A stretch of DNA of 38,038 nt from Thermotogae bacterium (GCA_013154295.1 JAADCS010000041.1:1-38038); one strand, 5' to 3'. Counted from the first letter of the stretch, positions 1 through 7,121 are shown. Made by a program: numbers and translations. The notes: generated by a model from the letters alone, not told the origin.

Positions 1-420
1 TTCGGGTACCGCAGGTACGAGCTCTCCAACTTCGCCCTCCCCGGCTACGAGAGTCTCCACAACCGCATATACTGGAGACGGGAGTGGTACAGAGGTTTTG
101 GTCCCTCGGCTTCCTCCTTTTTAAACGACAAAGGATTAAGATACACCAATTTACCATCATTGAATCGATACCTAAAGGAGTTTCCCCCACCGAGAGATCA
201 CGATCCTATAACCCCCGAAAAAGAGAAACTTGAGAAGGTTTTCTTGGGCCTTAGAACTGGTACCCTCTCTCTAAGTTGGTACGTGAAGAACTTCGGCCGG
301 AAGTCTTTGGAGAAAATGATGAAGTTCCTGGAAATAGAGGGGGATTCCGTGGGAGTTAAGGTGGAGTATCTCCACATCTTTGATGCCGTGGTGCGGGAGC
401 TAGTTCTGTCTGATGATTAA
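1..420 (+). CDS. hemW: HemW-like radical SAM protein, C-terminal part (5' truncated by window edge)
   Basis: The frame is open from base 1 and ends at TGA... more exactly at the TAA at 418-420; the ORF track starts it only at an internal TTG (160). The first residues read YELSNFALPGYESLHN followed by YWRREWYRGFGPSASS, the conserved HemW/coproporphyrinogen-oxidase-like segment (family form YEISNFA.PG..S.HN..YW....Y.GFGPGAHS). HemW proteins are radical SAM enzymes related to HemN and are thought to deliver heme rather than oxidise coproporphyrinogen. The radical SAM core with its CxxxCxxC cluster motif lies upstream of the window, so function cannot be checked here. The usual GAHS is SASS in this protein. 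The C-terminal winged-helix-like region is shorter and divergent. Family is fairly certain; the exact role is not. Confidence 0.85.
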   Translation, partial: FGYRRYELSNFALPGYESLHNRIYWRREWYRGFGPSASSFLNDKGLRYTNLPSLNRYLKEFPPPRDHDPITPEKEKLEKVFLGLRTGTLSLSWYVKNFGRKSLEKMMKFLEIEGDSVGVKVEYLHIFDAVVRELVLSDD

Positions 421-737
421 TACTTCTTACGTCTTCCACAACCCGGAAAACTCTTTCCACAGTTTTGCACACGAGGAAGTATTTCCCCAAGGGTGATTCA
501 TATCGTAAGTGATCTTTCGATCAAAACGCTTTATTGCCGGACATTCTTGAATTCCCAATTATCCAATTCGTCAGTTTCACTGTGAGGCCAAATAGCCTCA
601 GAGTGAAACCAGTTCCGAGTTCCTCCGAAAATTAGGATGGGTGAAGACTCTTTCTTATATAAAAGGGTACTATCCTCCGGTGTGCCCGATCTCCGCATTA
701 CTGGTTTTTTGCCAAATAGTGGGTAGAGGATTAAAAG
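421..737. other. 317-bp non-coding stretch with a palindromic repeat
   Basis: No ORF above track length is convincing here. It holds a 37-nt palindromic repeat (574-610). It also holds three 9-mers that loosely resemble DnaA boxes (432-440, 453-461, 463-471) and a short TGATC/GATCA inverted repeat near 511-524. A TATAAA-like element lies near 656, about 80 nt before the next ORF. None is strong enough to call as an origin, terminator or promoter. Confidence 0.5.
574..610. repeat. 37-nt dispersed palindromic repeat, copy 1
   Basis: The left arm GTTTCACTGTGAGGC (574-588) pairs with the right arm GCCTCAGAGTGAAAC (595-609) at 14 of 15 positions around a CAAATA loop. A second copy of the same length and orientation lies at 16050-16086 and matches at 32 of 37 positions. 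Both sit in intergenic DNA. The length and GTTTC/GAAAC ends recall CRISPR repeats, but there is no array. A REP-like or MITE-like element is more likely. Confidence 0.75.
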
Positions 738-1097
738 GTGACATATATACCTTTAAAAGTTAAACGATATACGAAAAAACAATATTGGGTCCTTGAACAT
801 CTTTATAATTTACGTATGGGAGCCACGGTTGTTTGGTTAATCGGATTGTTCGGAGCGATGGGAATAGGGGGAATAGGGGCCCTGCTCCTACTCGGATTCC
901 TTATATTGCCCGCGTTTATGGGATTCCTTATGACTCTCGCCTTCTTAGGTACGTGGAAGGGACTGGCTGTGAATATAGCCTTTCTTCTGCTCGGTATATA
1001 CGTAAATCCGTGGCTATTCTGGGGATGGTTTCTGTTCCTCTCTCTCATAGGTATGTTCGTACTATTCCTTGAGGCCCGGAACATCCTTTCTGTCTGA
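738..1097 (+). CDS. Small hydrophobic membrane protein, unknown
   Basis: 119 residues beginning with GTG. A possible Shine-Dalgarno (AGAGGA, 724-729) lies at suitable spacing. A basic N-terminal stretch of about 25 residues is followed by three or so hydrophobic segments: roughly residues 28-50 rich in Gly/Leu, 55-70, and 75-115 including a WLFWGWFLFL patch. This suggests an integral membrane protein with few loops. I do not recognise a family. The 3' end overlaps a possible small - strand ORF (1062-1169) tail to tail. No leaderless-type -10 box precedes it, unlike most first genes in this window. Real but uncharacterised is my best reading. Confidence 0.55.
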   Translation: MTYIPLKVKRYTKKQYWVLEHLYNLRMGATVVWLIGLFGAMGIGGIGALLLLGFLILPAFMGFLMTLAFLGTWKGLAVNIAFLLLGIYVNPWLFWGWFLFLSLIGMFVLFLEARNILSV

Positions 1098-1169
1098 GAA
1101 GGCTGCCTTGATACCGGCCTCTATTATCATCGGCAGAAGGCGATAAAAGAACCACTGTGCAGCCCTCAT
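1062..1169 (-). CDS. Possible 35-aa ORF coupled to the upstream - strand ORF
   Basis: Too short for the ORF track. Its ATG (1167-1169) overlaps the TGA of the 87-aa ORF (1166-1168) in an ATGA junction, the usual sign of translational coupling. An AGGAGG-like run just before it could serve as ribosome binding site. The peptide starts MRAAQWFFYRLLPMIIEAGI and ends with charged residues; it could form one amphipathic or membrane helix. It overlaps the 3' end of the opposite-strand membrane ORF by 36 nt. No homolog is recognised, and it could be chance. Confidence 0.25.
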   Translation of the reverse strand: MRAAQWFFYRLLPMIIEAGIKAAFSDRKDVPGLKE

Positions 1170-1429
1170 ATCCTCCTTCCGTTCTTCTCATGACTGCTGC
1201 CTTCGGCCGAAGAGGATGCGGGTGAGGGTGAGGGCCTGTTGAAAGGGTTGAGCTCTATATCCTCCAGCTCATCCATACCGAGCCATACAGCGAGACGCTC
1301 TGCCAATCGGACTATTACGAACGGCTTACGCCTGAGGACCTTCGCCACCTCCTCCCTGTCCGGATATACAACGAGATGTGAGACGAGCTCCCACGATGCA
1401 GAAAGGGGGTCGTCGTTGATGCGAGCCAC
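1166..1429 (-). CDS. Hypothetical protein, 87 aa
   Basis: The first half looks protein-like, with helical, charged segments such as REEVAKVLRRKP and RLAERLAVWLGMDELED. The second half is a low-complexity Ser/Pro/Ala tail (RPSPSPASSSAEGSS). Translation would start at GTG 1429. A stop codon lies eight codons further upstream, and I see neither a good Shine-Dalgarno nor a TANAAT box, so initiation is unexplained. It lies 92 bp downstream of ruvX on the same strand and overlaps a second tiny ORF. I do not recognise it. It may be a decayed gene fragment rather than a working one. Confidence 0.35.
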   Translation of the reverse strand: MARINDDPLSASWELVSHLVVYPDREEVAKVLRRKPFVIVRLAERLAVWLGMDELEDIELNPFNRPSPSPASSSAEGSSHEKNGRRI

Positions 1430-1521
1430 ATAATCGGCTATAGAGGAGAGTTAAAAACGCTCTCCTTGCCGTTCTGATCCGTCCTATCTTTAATCAAGGG
1501 ACCGCTTAACAGTTAAACGTA

Positions 1522-1923
1522 TCAAAGAGGCAACGGTATTCCAAGATACTCTGCAAGTATTATGTAAGCTGCCACACTATCTATAAGGTGTTTATTTTCC
1601 CTGGATATGCGTTTTCCGGCAGATTTTAGAAGTTCTTCGGCTTCTACGGAGGTATAGGTTTCGTCCCAGAATGTTACCGAACAGCCGAATTCTTCCTTAA
1701 GCCACCTTGCTAAATCTTTAACATCTTTGATCAGCTCTTCTCTCGGAGGTAAGCCCAGCACTACCTCTGCGAATGGGCGTTCCTCGAAAATTTTCCGTAG
1801 CCTTTTTTTAAGAGACTCCCTGCGGGTATCCACCGTCTCAAGGGGAAAGGCAAACATACGCTGTGGATCGCTTATGGCTAAACCCACCCTTCTTCTTCCG
1901 TAATCTATAGCCAACACTCTCAT
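1522..1923 (-). CDS. ruvX: RuvX/YqgF-family RNase H-fold nuclease
   Basis: 134 residues, the normal size for RuvX (YqgF), an RNase H-fold protein linked to pre-16S rRNA processing and proposed as a Holliday-junction resolvase. Visible motifs are the N-terminal LAIDYGRRRVGLAISD, the central VVLGLPP strand, the acidic DETYTS motif and the C-terminal DSVAAYIIL. Together these supply the expected acidic catalytic residues. The ORF track extends upstream to 1962. I place the start at ATG 1923 because the protein then begins MRVLAIDYG like the family, and because that ATG overlaps the TGA of the upstream pterin gene (ATGA). The two genes are therefore probably co-transcribed and coupled. Acts in the cytoplasm. 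Confidence 0.9.
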   Translation of the reverse strand: MRVLAIDYGRRRVGLAISDPQRMFAFPLETVDTRRESLKKRLRKIFEERPFAEVVLGLPPREELIKDVKDLARWLKEEFGCSVTFWDETYTSVEAEELLKSAGKRISRENKHLIDSVAAYIILAEYLGIPLPL

Positions 1924-2264
1924 CTTTCGGAGTACGATGCTGCGAACCTCCCCGTCTCCCAAACCCAGACTTCTACGGTCTGCGGGAACCTTTCTTTGAG
2001 GCGATCGTATATCCAGTGGGCTAATATCTCCGCTGTAGATTTTCCTCCTAGAATTTCGTTAAGGTTTCTATGTTCAGGTAATATTTCTTTCAAAAAACTA
2101 TTTATTTCCAAGAAATCTACCACGTACCCTTCATCCCCTAAATCACCTTCCAGTATGACCTCAACTCTGTAGTTGTGACCGTGGATGGGCTCCGGTTTTC
2201 CACGATAACTTTCCAAAAAATGCGCGGCTGAAAACTCCCGTACGACCTTAACACGATAAGCCAT
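1920..2264 (-). CDS. 6-pyruvoyltetrahydropterin synthase-like protein, PTPS-III type (candidate FolB substitute)
   Basis: 114 residues with the T-fold of the PTPS/QueD family: FSAAHF near the N-terminus, HGHNYRVEV with two zinc-binding His, VVDFLEI, and EHRNLNE. In PTPS and QueD a catalytic Cys lies four residues before HGH (CxxxHGH). Here the segment is PEPIHGH: no Cys, but a Glu in the ExxHGH position. That arrangement defines PTPS-III, which replaces dihydroneopterin aldolase (FolB) in folate synthesis in several bacteria and Plasmodium. I therefore prefer a folate role over queuosine synthesis. folC is present in the window at 19477 but not adjacent. The gene is first in a two-gene operon with ruvX and has a TAGAAT box 7 nt before its ATG. 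Automated pipelines would probably call it QueD. Confidence 0.82.
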   Translation of the reverse strand: MAYRVKVVREFSAAHFLESYRGKPEPIHGHNYRVEVILEGDLGDEGYVVDFLEINSFLKEILPEHRNLNEILGGKSTAEILAHWIYDRLKERFPQTVEVWVWETGRFAASYSER

Positions 2265-2271
2265 AGAAAGA

Positions 2272-2277
2272 ATTCTA
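2272..2277 (-). promoter_or_regulatory. -10 box of the PTPS-III gene, leaderless type
   Basis: TAGAAT on the - strand lies 7 nt before ATG 2264. It is separated by exactly 27 nt from the divergent TAGAAT at 2305-2310. Confidence 0.65.
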
Positions 2278-2304
2278 TCGCCGAGTTAAGGCGTTTTACA
2301 ACCT

Positions 2305-2310
2305 TAGAAT
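2305..2310 (+). promoter_or_regulatory. -10 box of the RlmI-like gene, leaderless type
   Basis: ACCTTAGAAT ends 6 nt before GTG 2317. The transcript would begin at about the start codon. Confidence 0.7.
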
Positions 2311-2316
2311 GGCTCC

Positions 2317-3477
2317 GTGCCGCGGGTAAGGGTGAATCTAAAAGGGAAACCTTCCGACTACGGTTTGCACCCGTGGATCTTCAAGGATAAGATCAAGGGG
2401 GTGACAGGGCAGGGGTTTGAGGCAGCCGTTTTCGTAAAGGGAAAGTTTTTTGGTAGTGCTTTTTACAACCCGGAGGGTAAGTTAGCTCTACGTTTTTACA
2501 GTCACGATGAAGAGGATTTTACCGCCGGCTTGGTCTACGGTCGCATCCAAAAGGCACGGAAGGAGAGGGAAGAGATTTTAGGATTTAAGGGAAGCTATAG
2601 ACTCTTCTTCGCGGAGGCCGACGGTATGCCAGGTATTATAGCTGACGTTTATGGTGATGGGGCGGTGATTCAGATTTCCTCATTCGGTGCCGAGAAACTC
2701 AAGCGAGAGATAGTGGAGGGGTTTAGGATGGCAGGGTACAGATGGTTATACGAAAAGAGTAATTCATACGCTCGGAGGCAGGAGGGTTTAGAACCTTACG
2801 AAGGTTGGCACTATGGAGAGGAACTTGCTGGAGATTTAAGGGTAAAGATAAACGATCTCTCGTTCAGGGTACCCTTAGGAGGACAGAAGACCGGCCTCTA
2901 TTTGGATCAGAGGTTAAATTGGGAGTTGGTAGGGCGTGTAATGGCGGGCCGAAAGCGTGTCTTAGATGCCTTCTCCTATACAGGCGGATTCACACTCCAT
3001 CTTCTAAAGTACGGTGTGGAGAAGGTTATCGCTGTAGATGAAGATGTAGAGGCTTTAAATCTTCTTAAAGGAAATGTGAAGGATAACGGTTTTAATGTGA
3101 ACACTGTAGAAACTTATCGGGCGAACGTCTTTGATATGTTGGATAGCTTCGTGTTAGCTCACGAGAGATTTGATAGTATAATTTTAGACCCTCCGGCCTT
3201 TGCAAAGGGAAAAAACACGCATGGAGCTAAAAGAGGATATTTTACCCTCTTTGATAGAGCCTTGAGACTTCTTGAGGAGGGTGGGCTTTTGGCAGCCTTT
3301 TCCTGCTCCCGCCACATAACACACGAGCTGCTTCAAAATGAACTTTCAAGGGCAGCTAAGCGCCTCTTGAGGGAAGTGAAGGTGTTGTACCGGCTACACC
3401 AGTCACCGGATCACCCTATCCCTGTATACTTCCCCGATGCAGAGTATCTGCGGGGGTTCTTGGCAATCGTATACTAA
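2317..3477 (+). CDS. RlmI-like SAM-dependent rRNA (cytosine-C5) methyltransferase
   Basis: 386 residues, matching the RlmI/YccW family (about 390-400), which methylates a cytosine of 23S rRNA (C1962 in E. coli). An N-terminal PUA-like domain (about 1-75, with HPWIFKDKI) is followed by a linker domain and a Rossmann methyltransferase domain (about 180-386). Family motifs are visible: GGQKTGLYLDQR, the SAM-binding VLDAFSYTGGFTLH, ILDPPAFAKGK, and SCSRH with the likely catalytic Cys. The GTG start is set by a TAGAAT box 6 nt upstream and by the PUA domain beginning at once. It overlaps the opposite ABC permease gene by 4 nt. The methyltransferase family is certain; the exact target base is inferred. 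Confidence 0.88.
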   Translation: MPRVRVNLKGKPSDYGLHPWIFKDKIKGVTGQGFEAAVFVKGKFFGSAFYNPEGKLALRFYSHDEEDFTAGLVYGRIQKARKEREEILGFKGSYRLFFAEADGMPGIIADVYGDGAVIQISSFGAEKLKREIVEGFRMAGYRWLYEKSNSYARRQEGLEPYEGWHYGEELAGDLRVKINDLSFRVPLGGQKTGLYLDQRLNWELVGRVMAGRKRVLDAFSYTGGFTLHLLKYGVEKVIAVDEDVEALNLLKGNVKDNGFNVNTVETYRANVFDMLDSFVLAHERFDSIILDPPAFAKGKNTHGAKRGYFTLFDRALRLLEEGGLLAAFSCSRHITHELLQNELSRAAKRLLREVKVLYRLHQSPDHPIPVYFPDAEYLRGFLAIVY

Positions 3478-4259
3478 GCTCCCATTGCCGAGTATCTTTT
3501 AAGTCCCAGTCGCCAGAGCAGGCGGTTCAGTAGGAAAAAGAGTAGGAACCAACCGCCTAATACAACGAAGCCACTGGGAGAGATTTCTCGTCCAAGAAGT
3601 ACATTTACAGGAAAGCTCACCATATAAGGAAAAGGGGTAAGCATTATGAACTTTCTAACGCTTTCAGGAAAGAGTTCCAAGGGTGCCACGTAACCGGAGA
3701 GAAAGAGAAACGCCAAGTAATGCACTTCTTCCAAAGCTACCACCCTTTCCATCCAAAAGGCCAACATGGATAGACTGTACTGTATGAAGAATCTTACCAA
3801 AAAGGCCAGGTGCGCTGCGAGTAGAAATACGAGCATCTCTTTTAAAGATAGTAGCCAGAAGGCTTTAGGGTATAAGGTGAAAAAGATGATGACCAGTGTT
3901 ATGAGAAAGGGAAGGCGAGAGAGACGTTCGGATATGTGGGCTGCCAGGTATCTCCAAACGGGATCCATAGGTTGAAGTAGATAGGGCGAAAGCTGTCCCG
4001 TTACCACATCCTGTTCAAAATCCCATATCACCCAAACGGAGATCAGTTGGTGGGTTATAAAGACCGCCAGGAAATATCTAGCAAAATCTATGGGTGAAAA
4101 ACCTTGGGTGACTATGTCGGAAGCATTCATCCAAATTGCCATGAGGATGAAAGGGAGAATACCAGATAACATCCAAAGAACTATCTCAGCCCTATACTCC
4201 AGCATGTAACTGTAATAAACCGAAATTAATACACTAACCTTCTTTAAATGGGATAGCAA
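3474..4259 (-). CDS. ABC-2 family transporter permease subunit
   Basis: 261 residues with about six hydrophobic segments and the layout of the uncharacterised ABC-2 permeases related to COG3694/COG4587. An N-terminal helix pair surrounds YSYMLEYRAEIVLWMLSGIL. Then comes the typical segment DVVTGQLSPYLLQPMDPVWR, and a C-terminal LSGYVAPLELFPESVRK followed by PFPYM. Such proteins work in pairs with a cytoplasmic ATPase to export unknown substrates. No ATPase or second permease is encoded nearby. I chose TTG 4259 rather than the track's TTG 4265, because the TAGAAT box (4266-4271) then lies at the 6-nt spacing seen at other genes. At 4265 it would touch the start. Confidence 0.8.
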   Translation of the reverse strand: MLSHLKKVSVLISVYYSYMLEYRAEIVLWMLSGILPFILMAIWMNASDIVTQGFSPIDFARYFLAVFITHQLISVWVIWDFEQDVVTGQLSPYLLQPMDPVWRYLAAHISERLSRLPFLITLVIIFFTLYPKAFWLLSLKEMLVFLLAAHLAFLVRFFIQYSLSMLAFWMERVVALEEVHYLAFLFLSGYVAPLELFPESVRKFIMLTPFPYMVSFPVNVLLGREISPSGFVVLGGWFLLFFLLNRLLWRLGLKRYSAMGA

Positions 4260-4265
4260 GTGCAA

Positions 4266-4271
4266 ATTCTA
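4266..4271 (-). promoter_or_regulatory. -10 box of the ABC-2 permease gene, leaderless type
   Basis: CCTTAGAAT on the - strand, 6 nt before TTG 4259. Confidence 0.6.
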
Positions 4272-4325
4272 AGGAAGTAATAGGCTTCGCATATCGTCAG
4301 GGGTCCGGCGCTATTTTATTATCGT

Positions 4326-4721
4326 TTATGTCACTAAAGACAAACCGACCCTTACCTCCATCCTAGGAGATGAAAGTACTTCATGAGGAATTAGCTCCTC
4401 TAGTGGGAGAAGCTCAAACCTCATCCAGATATACGGAGTGCCTATATTTTCGCTAAAAATATCACCAAGAATCTGAACGATACTGAAGTGAAGGTCCGAC
4501 CTTAGACAACGTGAATTCGTTTCGCCGATGAAGACGTTTCCTCTCGCGGGATCCCTTATCACAGGTAGGAAGGACCAAAGGGTTAGTTAGAGTGGAAGAT
4601 GCCGCTTAAAATCAAAGTCCAACGTCAAACGAAAGTCCGTCACCGTTCTCCTTTTCGTTGGTTTGGTTAGAGGTACGGCGGTTCCTACGTGCGTTCCCAA
4701 AGTCGCTATCAAAATGAACAT
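4326..4721 (-). pseudogene. Decayed small secreted or beta-barrel-like protein, one in-frame stop
   Basis: A single reading frame runs from ATG 4721 to a TAA at 4326-4328 (131 codons plus stop) with one interruption, a TAA at 4587-4589. The ORF track shows only the part after it (4326-4562). The N-terminus MFILIATLGTHVGTAVPLT resembles a short signal peptide. Later segments alternate polar and hydrophobic residues like outer-membrane strands (FRLTLDFDF, YIWMRFELLPLEEL, MEVRVGLSLVT). A CAA to TAA change would restore a Gln between HLPL and LTLWSFLP. A TAGAAT box (4726-4731) lies 4 nt before the ATG. It fills most of an otherwise empty 600-bp gap. The fold is my inference; no family is recognised. 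Read-through or sequencing error are alternatives. Confidence 0.45.
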
Positions 4722-4725
4722 GGGA

Positions 4726-4731
4726 ATTCTA
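4726..4731 (-). promoter_or_regulatory. -10-like box before the decayed ORF
   Basis: TAGAAT on the - strand, 4 nt before ATG 4721. The spacing is slightly shorter than at the other genes. Confidence 0.4.
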
Positions 4732-4886
4732 TCAACATAAACCGAGGATTCAAGTGGTCATATTAACCGTTGCCTGTAAACTGTGCGAAAAGAATTTGGG
4801 CGTTGCTAAATATCATATCCTCACCGCCGAATGCTTGATTCCCCACGTATTTCGTGATCCTCCCTACCCGACCGGTTTTTCACGGG

Positions 4887-4892
4887 TATAAT
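4887..4892 (+). promoter_or_regulatory. -10 box of pheT, leaderless type
   Basis: GGGTATAAT, 9 nt before the TTG at 4902. It lies inside the upstream extension of the track ORF (4854), which argues against that earlier start. Confidence 0.65.
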
Positions 4893-4901
4893 TTTTTCGC
4901 A

Positions 4902-7121
4902 TTGAAGGTATTGGTAGGAGACATTTTAAAGTTTCTTAAAAGTAGGTTGAGCAGCGATGAGGTTAAGGATGCTTTGGAAAGAAGCGGTGTTGAAGTGGAA
5001 AAAGTCGAAAAGGTGGGAGACAGCTACGACCTCATCCTACCAGCCAGGGCCCTAAAGGTCACTCGAAAAGGACGTATATTCTGGACGGAGGTGGATATAG
5101 AGGGCACCCGTAGGAAAGTGGCTACCACCGATCCCGTTGAAGAGGGAGAGATCCTACTATGGACCAACGTACCTCCGAAGACGATAGATGGTCGTACATC
5201 CGAAGGTATGTTCCTATCGGCTAAAGAATTGGGTTTGGAAGACCAAAGTGAGCATCTACTAAGGATAGAGGATCCTAAAAATTACCGTGAAGAGGCGCTC
5301 TTGGACGAGGTAGTCCTACATCTGTATATAACGCCCAATAGACCCGACCTCCTCAGTGTTAGAGGTTTAGCTTTGGAAGTTTCCGCTTTTGCCGACGTAC
5401 CCTTCGTCGATCTTAGAGTAGAGGAGAGGGCTGACTTAAACGAGAGTTTCCCCGTGGAGGTTGAAGATGAGCGCTGCGACCTCTACACCCTAAGAGTTAT
5501 ACGACTGCGAGATGGAAAGACACCTAAGCTCATCCGATACAAGCTTCATTTGGTAGGTTTTAACGCTATAAATCCCGCTGTAGATGCGACCAACTGGGTG
5601 GCGTACTATTTGGGTCAACCTCTCCACGCCTTTGATGCCCGTAGGGTGGTTGAAAGAATCATAGTCAGGAGGTCTAAGGAAGGTGAGAGATTTGTATCCT
5701 TGGAAGGTAAGGAATATGTACTACCGGAAGGCATACTCCTCATAGCTGACACCCAAAAACCCTTGGCCATAGGGGGAGTTATAGGTGGAGCTGACAGTGG
5801 AACCTATGAAGATACCGAGGTGATCTATCTCGAGAGTGCCCACTTCCTACCGGAAGCCGTTAGATTCGCTACGACCAGCTTGAACATCGAGACCGAGTCA
5901 TCACGGAGATTTGAAAGGAACGTAAGTCCCCGTCTAGCCTTGCTGGCTTCGGTATATGCCGCCGAACTGTTGAAGGAATGGGTGGGAGCATCCTACGGGA
6001 GGCCTAACGTGGTGGGAGATGTACGACCACCCCGTAAAATCTTCGTTTCATTTGAAAAGTTGAGAAAGTACTTGGGTTTCATACCGGAGGACCTACAGAC
6101 CCTTTTGGGAAAACTGCGGATAGAGGTCGTAGAGTCCAAAGAAAATGGAGTGGTCGTCAAGGAACCGGATCATCGGACGGATATAGGGCTTCAAGAGGAT
6201 GTTATAGAGGAGATCGCTCGTCTCATAGGATACGATAACCTACCCTCCGACCCACCCCCGGAAAGCCCACTCCAACCCCGTCCCCGTGATCGATATGAGG
6301 ACGAGGTAAGAGTACACCTTGCCAGTTTGGGTGCCTACGAGGTGATCCCTTTGGGCCTCTTCTCCAAGGAGGAGGTGGAAGGCTTTGAATCCCTGCGGGT
6401 GATAAGCGATTTCAACCGGGCCTTTTCTTACCTCACGGACGCACCGCCTCTGCATATTCTTAAGGCTCTGTCTCACAACCAGCGCATGGGAAATCCTCCA
6501 GTACCCCTCTTTTCCATAGTACGTATCTACCAAAGAGATGGCACCGAAAGGAAGTTCGTAGTTTTAGGCATCGGATCACCTGCCACCTACTACCACGCCA
6601 AACACTTTTTGGACTCCCTTAAGGAAAGGTTCGGTTGGGAATTCGTCTATAAGGTACCTTCATCGGATTCCATCTTCCATCCTAACTTAAGTGCGGATAT
6701 ACTCTCCGGTGATAGGAAGGTCGGAGGAATAGGAGCGATTCGGTTCCGTATCATGAACCGATTTGATCTTAACAGGCGAGCCTTCGTTTGGTACGTGGAG
6801 CTACTCCCGAAGGGTGAAGTGATGTATAGGAAGTTTTCACCTTATGCGCCTTCGGTAAAGGATTTCTCCTTCCTGGTGCCGCTGGACGTTCTCTTCCAGG
6901 ATGTGGATTCCTATATAAAGGAGATCGTTAAGGACCTACCGGTGGAAGATGTTCGCCTGATGGATATTTATGAAGGTGACCGGATACCGAAAGGTTATCG
7001 AAGCTTCACTTACCGATTCGTGATTCGTCCTCAAGAGGGCCCCTTAAGCGGCGATGAACTCCAACGGATCATAGACGTTATAACGGAACGCTTGGAGAGA
7101 AGGTTTCACCTAAGGAGGTAA
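4902..7121 (+). CDS. pheT: Phenylalanine--tRNA ligase beta subunit
   Basis: 739 residues from TTG 4902, slightly shorter than typical bacterial PheT (about 790). Domains in order: N-terminal core (LKVLVGDILKFLKSRL), EMAP-type tRNA-binding domain (about 40-145, with EGMFLSAKELGLEDQSEH), B3/B4 editing domain (about 200-380, with TNWVAYYLGQPLHAFDA and AIGGVIGGADSG), B5 domain with ETESSRRFERNVSP upstream of it, catalytic-like core, and a C-terminal anticodon-binding domain (PYAPSVKDFSFLVPLDV). It forms the alpha2beta2 enzyme with PheS. pheS is not next to it here, so the subunits are encoded apart. It heads a run with three small division-related ORFs and rny. The track start (ATC-like frame extension to 4854) has no family match. 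Confidence 0.93.
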   Translation: MKVLVGDILKFLKSRLSSDEVKDALERSGVEVEKVEKVGDSYDLILPARALKVTRKGRIFWTEVDIEGTRRKVATTDPVEEGEILLWTNVPPKTIDGRTSEGMFLSAKELGLEDQSEHLLRIEDPKNYREEALLDEVVLHLYITPNRPDLLSVRGLALEVSAFADVPFVDLRVEERADLNESFPVEVEDERCDLYTLRVIRLRDGKTPKLIRYKLHLVGFNAINPAVDATNWVAYYLGQPLHAFDARRVVERIIVRRSKEGERFVSLEGKEYVLPEGILLIADTQKPLAIGGVIGGADSGTYEDTEVIYLESAHFLPEAVRFATTSLNIETESSRRFERNVSPRLALLASVYAAELLKEWVGASYGRPNVVGDVRPPRKIFVSFEKLRKYLGFIPEDLQTLLGKLRIEVVESKENGVVVKEPDHRTDIGLQEDVIEEIARLIGYDNLPSDPPPESPLQPRPRDRYEDEVRVHLASLGAYEVIPLGLFSKEEVEGFESLRVISDFNRAFSYLTDAPPLHILKALSHNQRMGNPPVPLFSIVRIYQRDGTERKFVVLGIGSPATYYHAKHFLDSLKERFGWEFVYKVPSSDSIFHPNLSADILSGDRKVGGIGAIRFRIMNRFDLNRRAFVWYVELLPKGEVMYRKFSPYAPSVKDFSFLVPLDVLFQDVDSYIKEIVKDLPVEDVRLMDIYEGDRIPKGYRSFTYRFVIRPQEGPLSGDELQRIIDVITERLERRFHLRR

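Noticed and set aside
1920-2264. QueD (6-carboxytetrahydropterin synthase)
   Set aside because: The catalytic Cys four residues before HGH is Pro, while Glu sits in the ExxHGH position. PTPS-III is the better fit; queuosine genes are not nearby.
4326-4562. Independent 78-aa gene starting at GTG 4562
   Set aside because: The same frame extends upstream through one TAA to a promoter-linked ATG at 4721, so the ORF is better read as the 3' part of a broken gene.
421-4886. tRNA or structured RNA genes in the larger gaps (421-737, 4272-4886)
   Set aside because: No T-loop (GGTTCRANTCC) or acceptor-stem pairs, and no RNase P, tmRNA or SRP-like core seen by eye. A covariance-model search would be decisive.
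4854-4901. Longer PheT N-terminus from the track start at 4854
   Set aside because: The extra 16 codons cover the TATAAT box and have no counterpart in PheT; the family-like start is the TTG at 4902.
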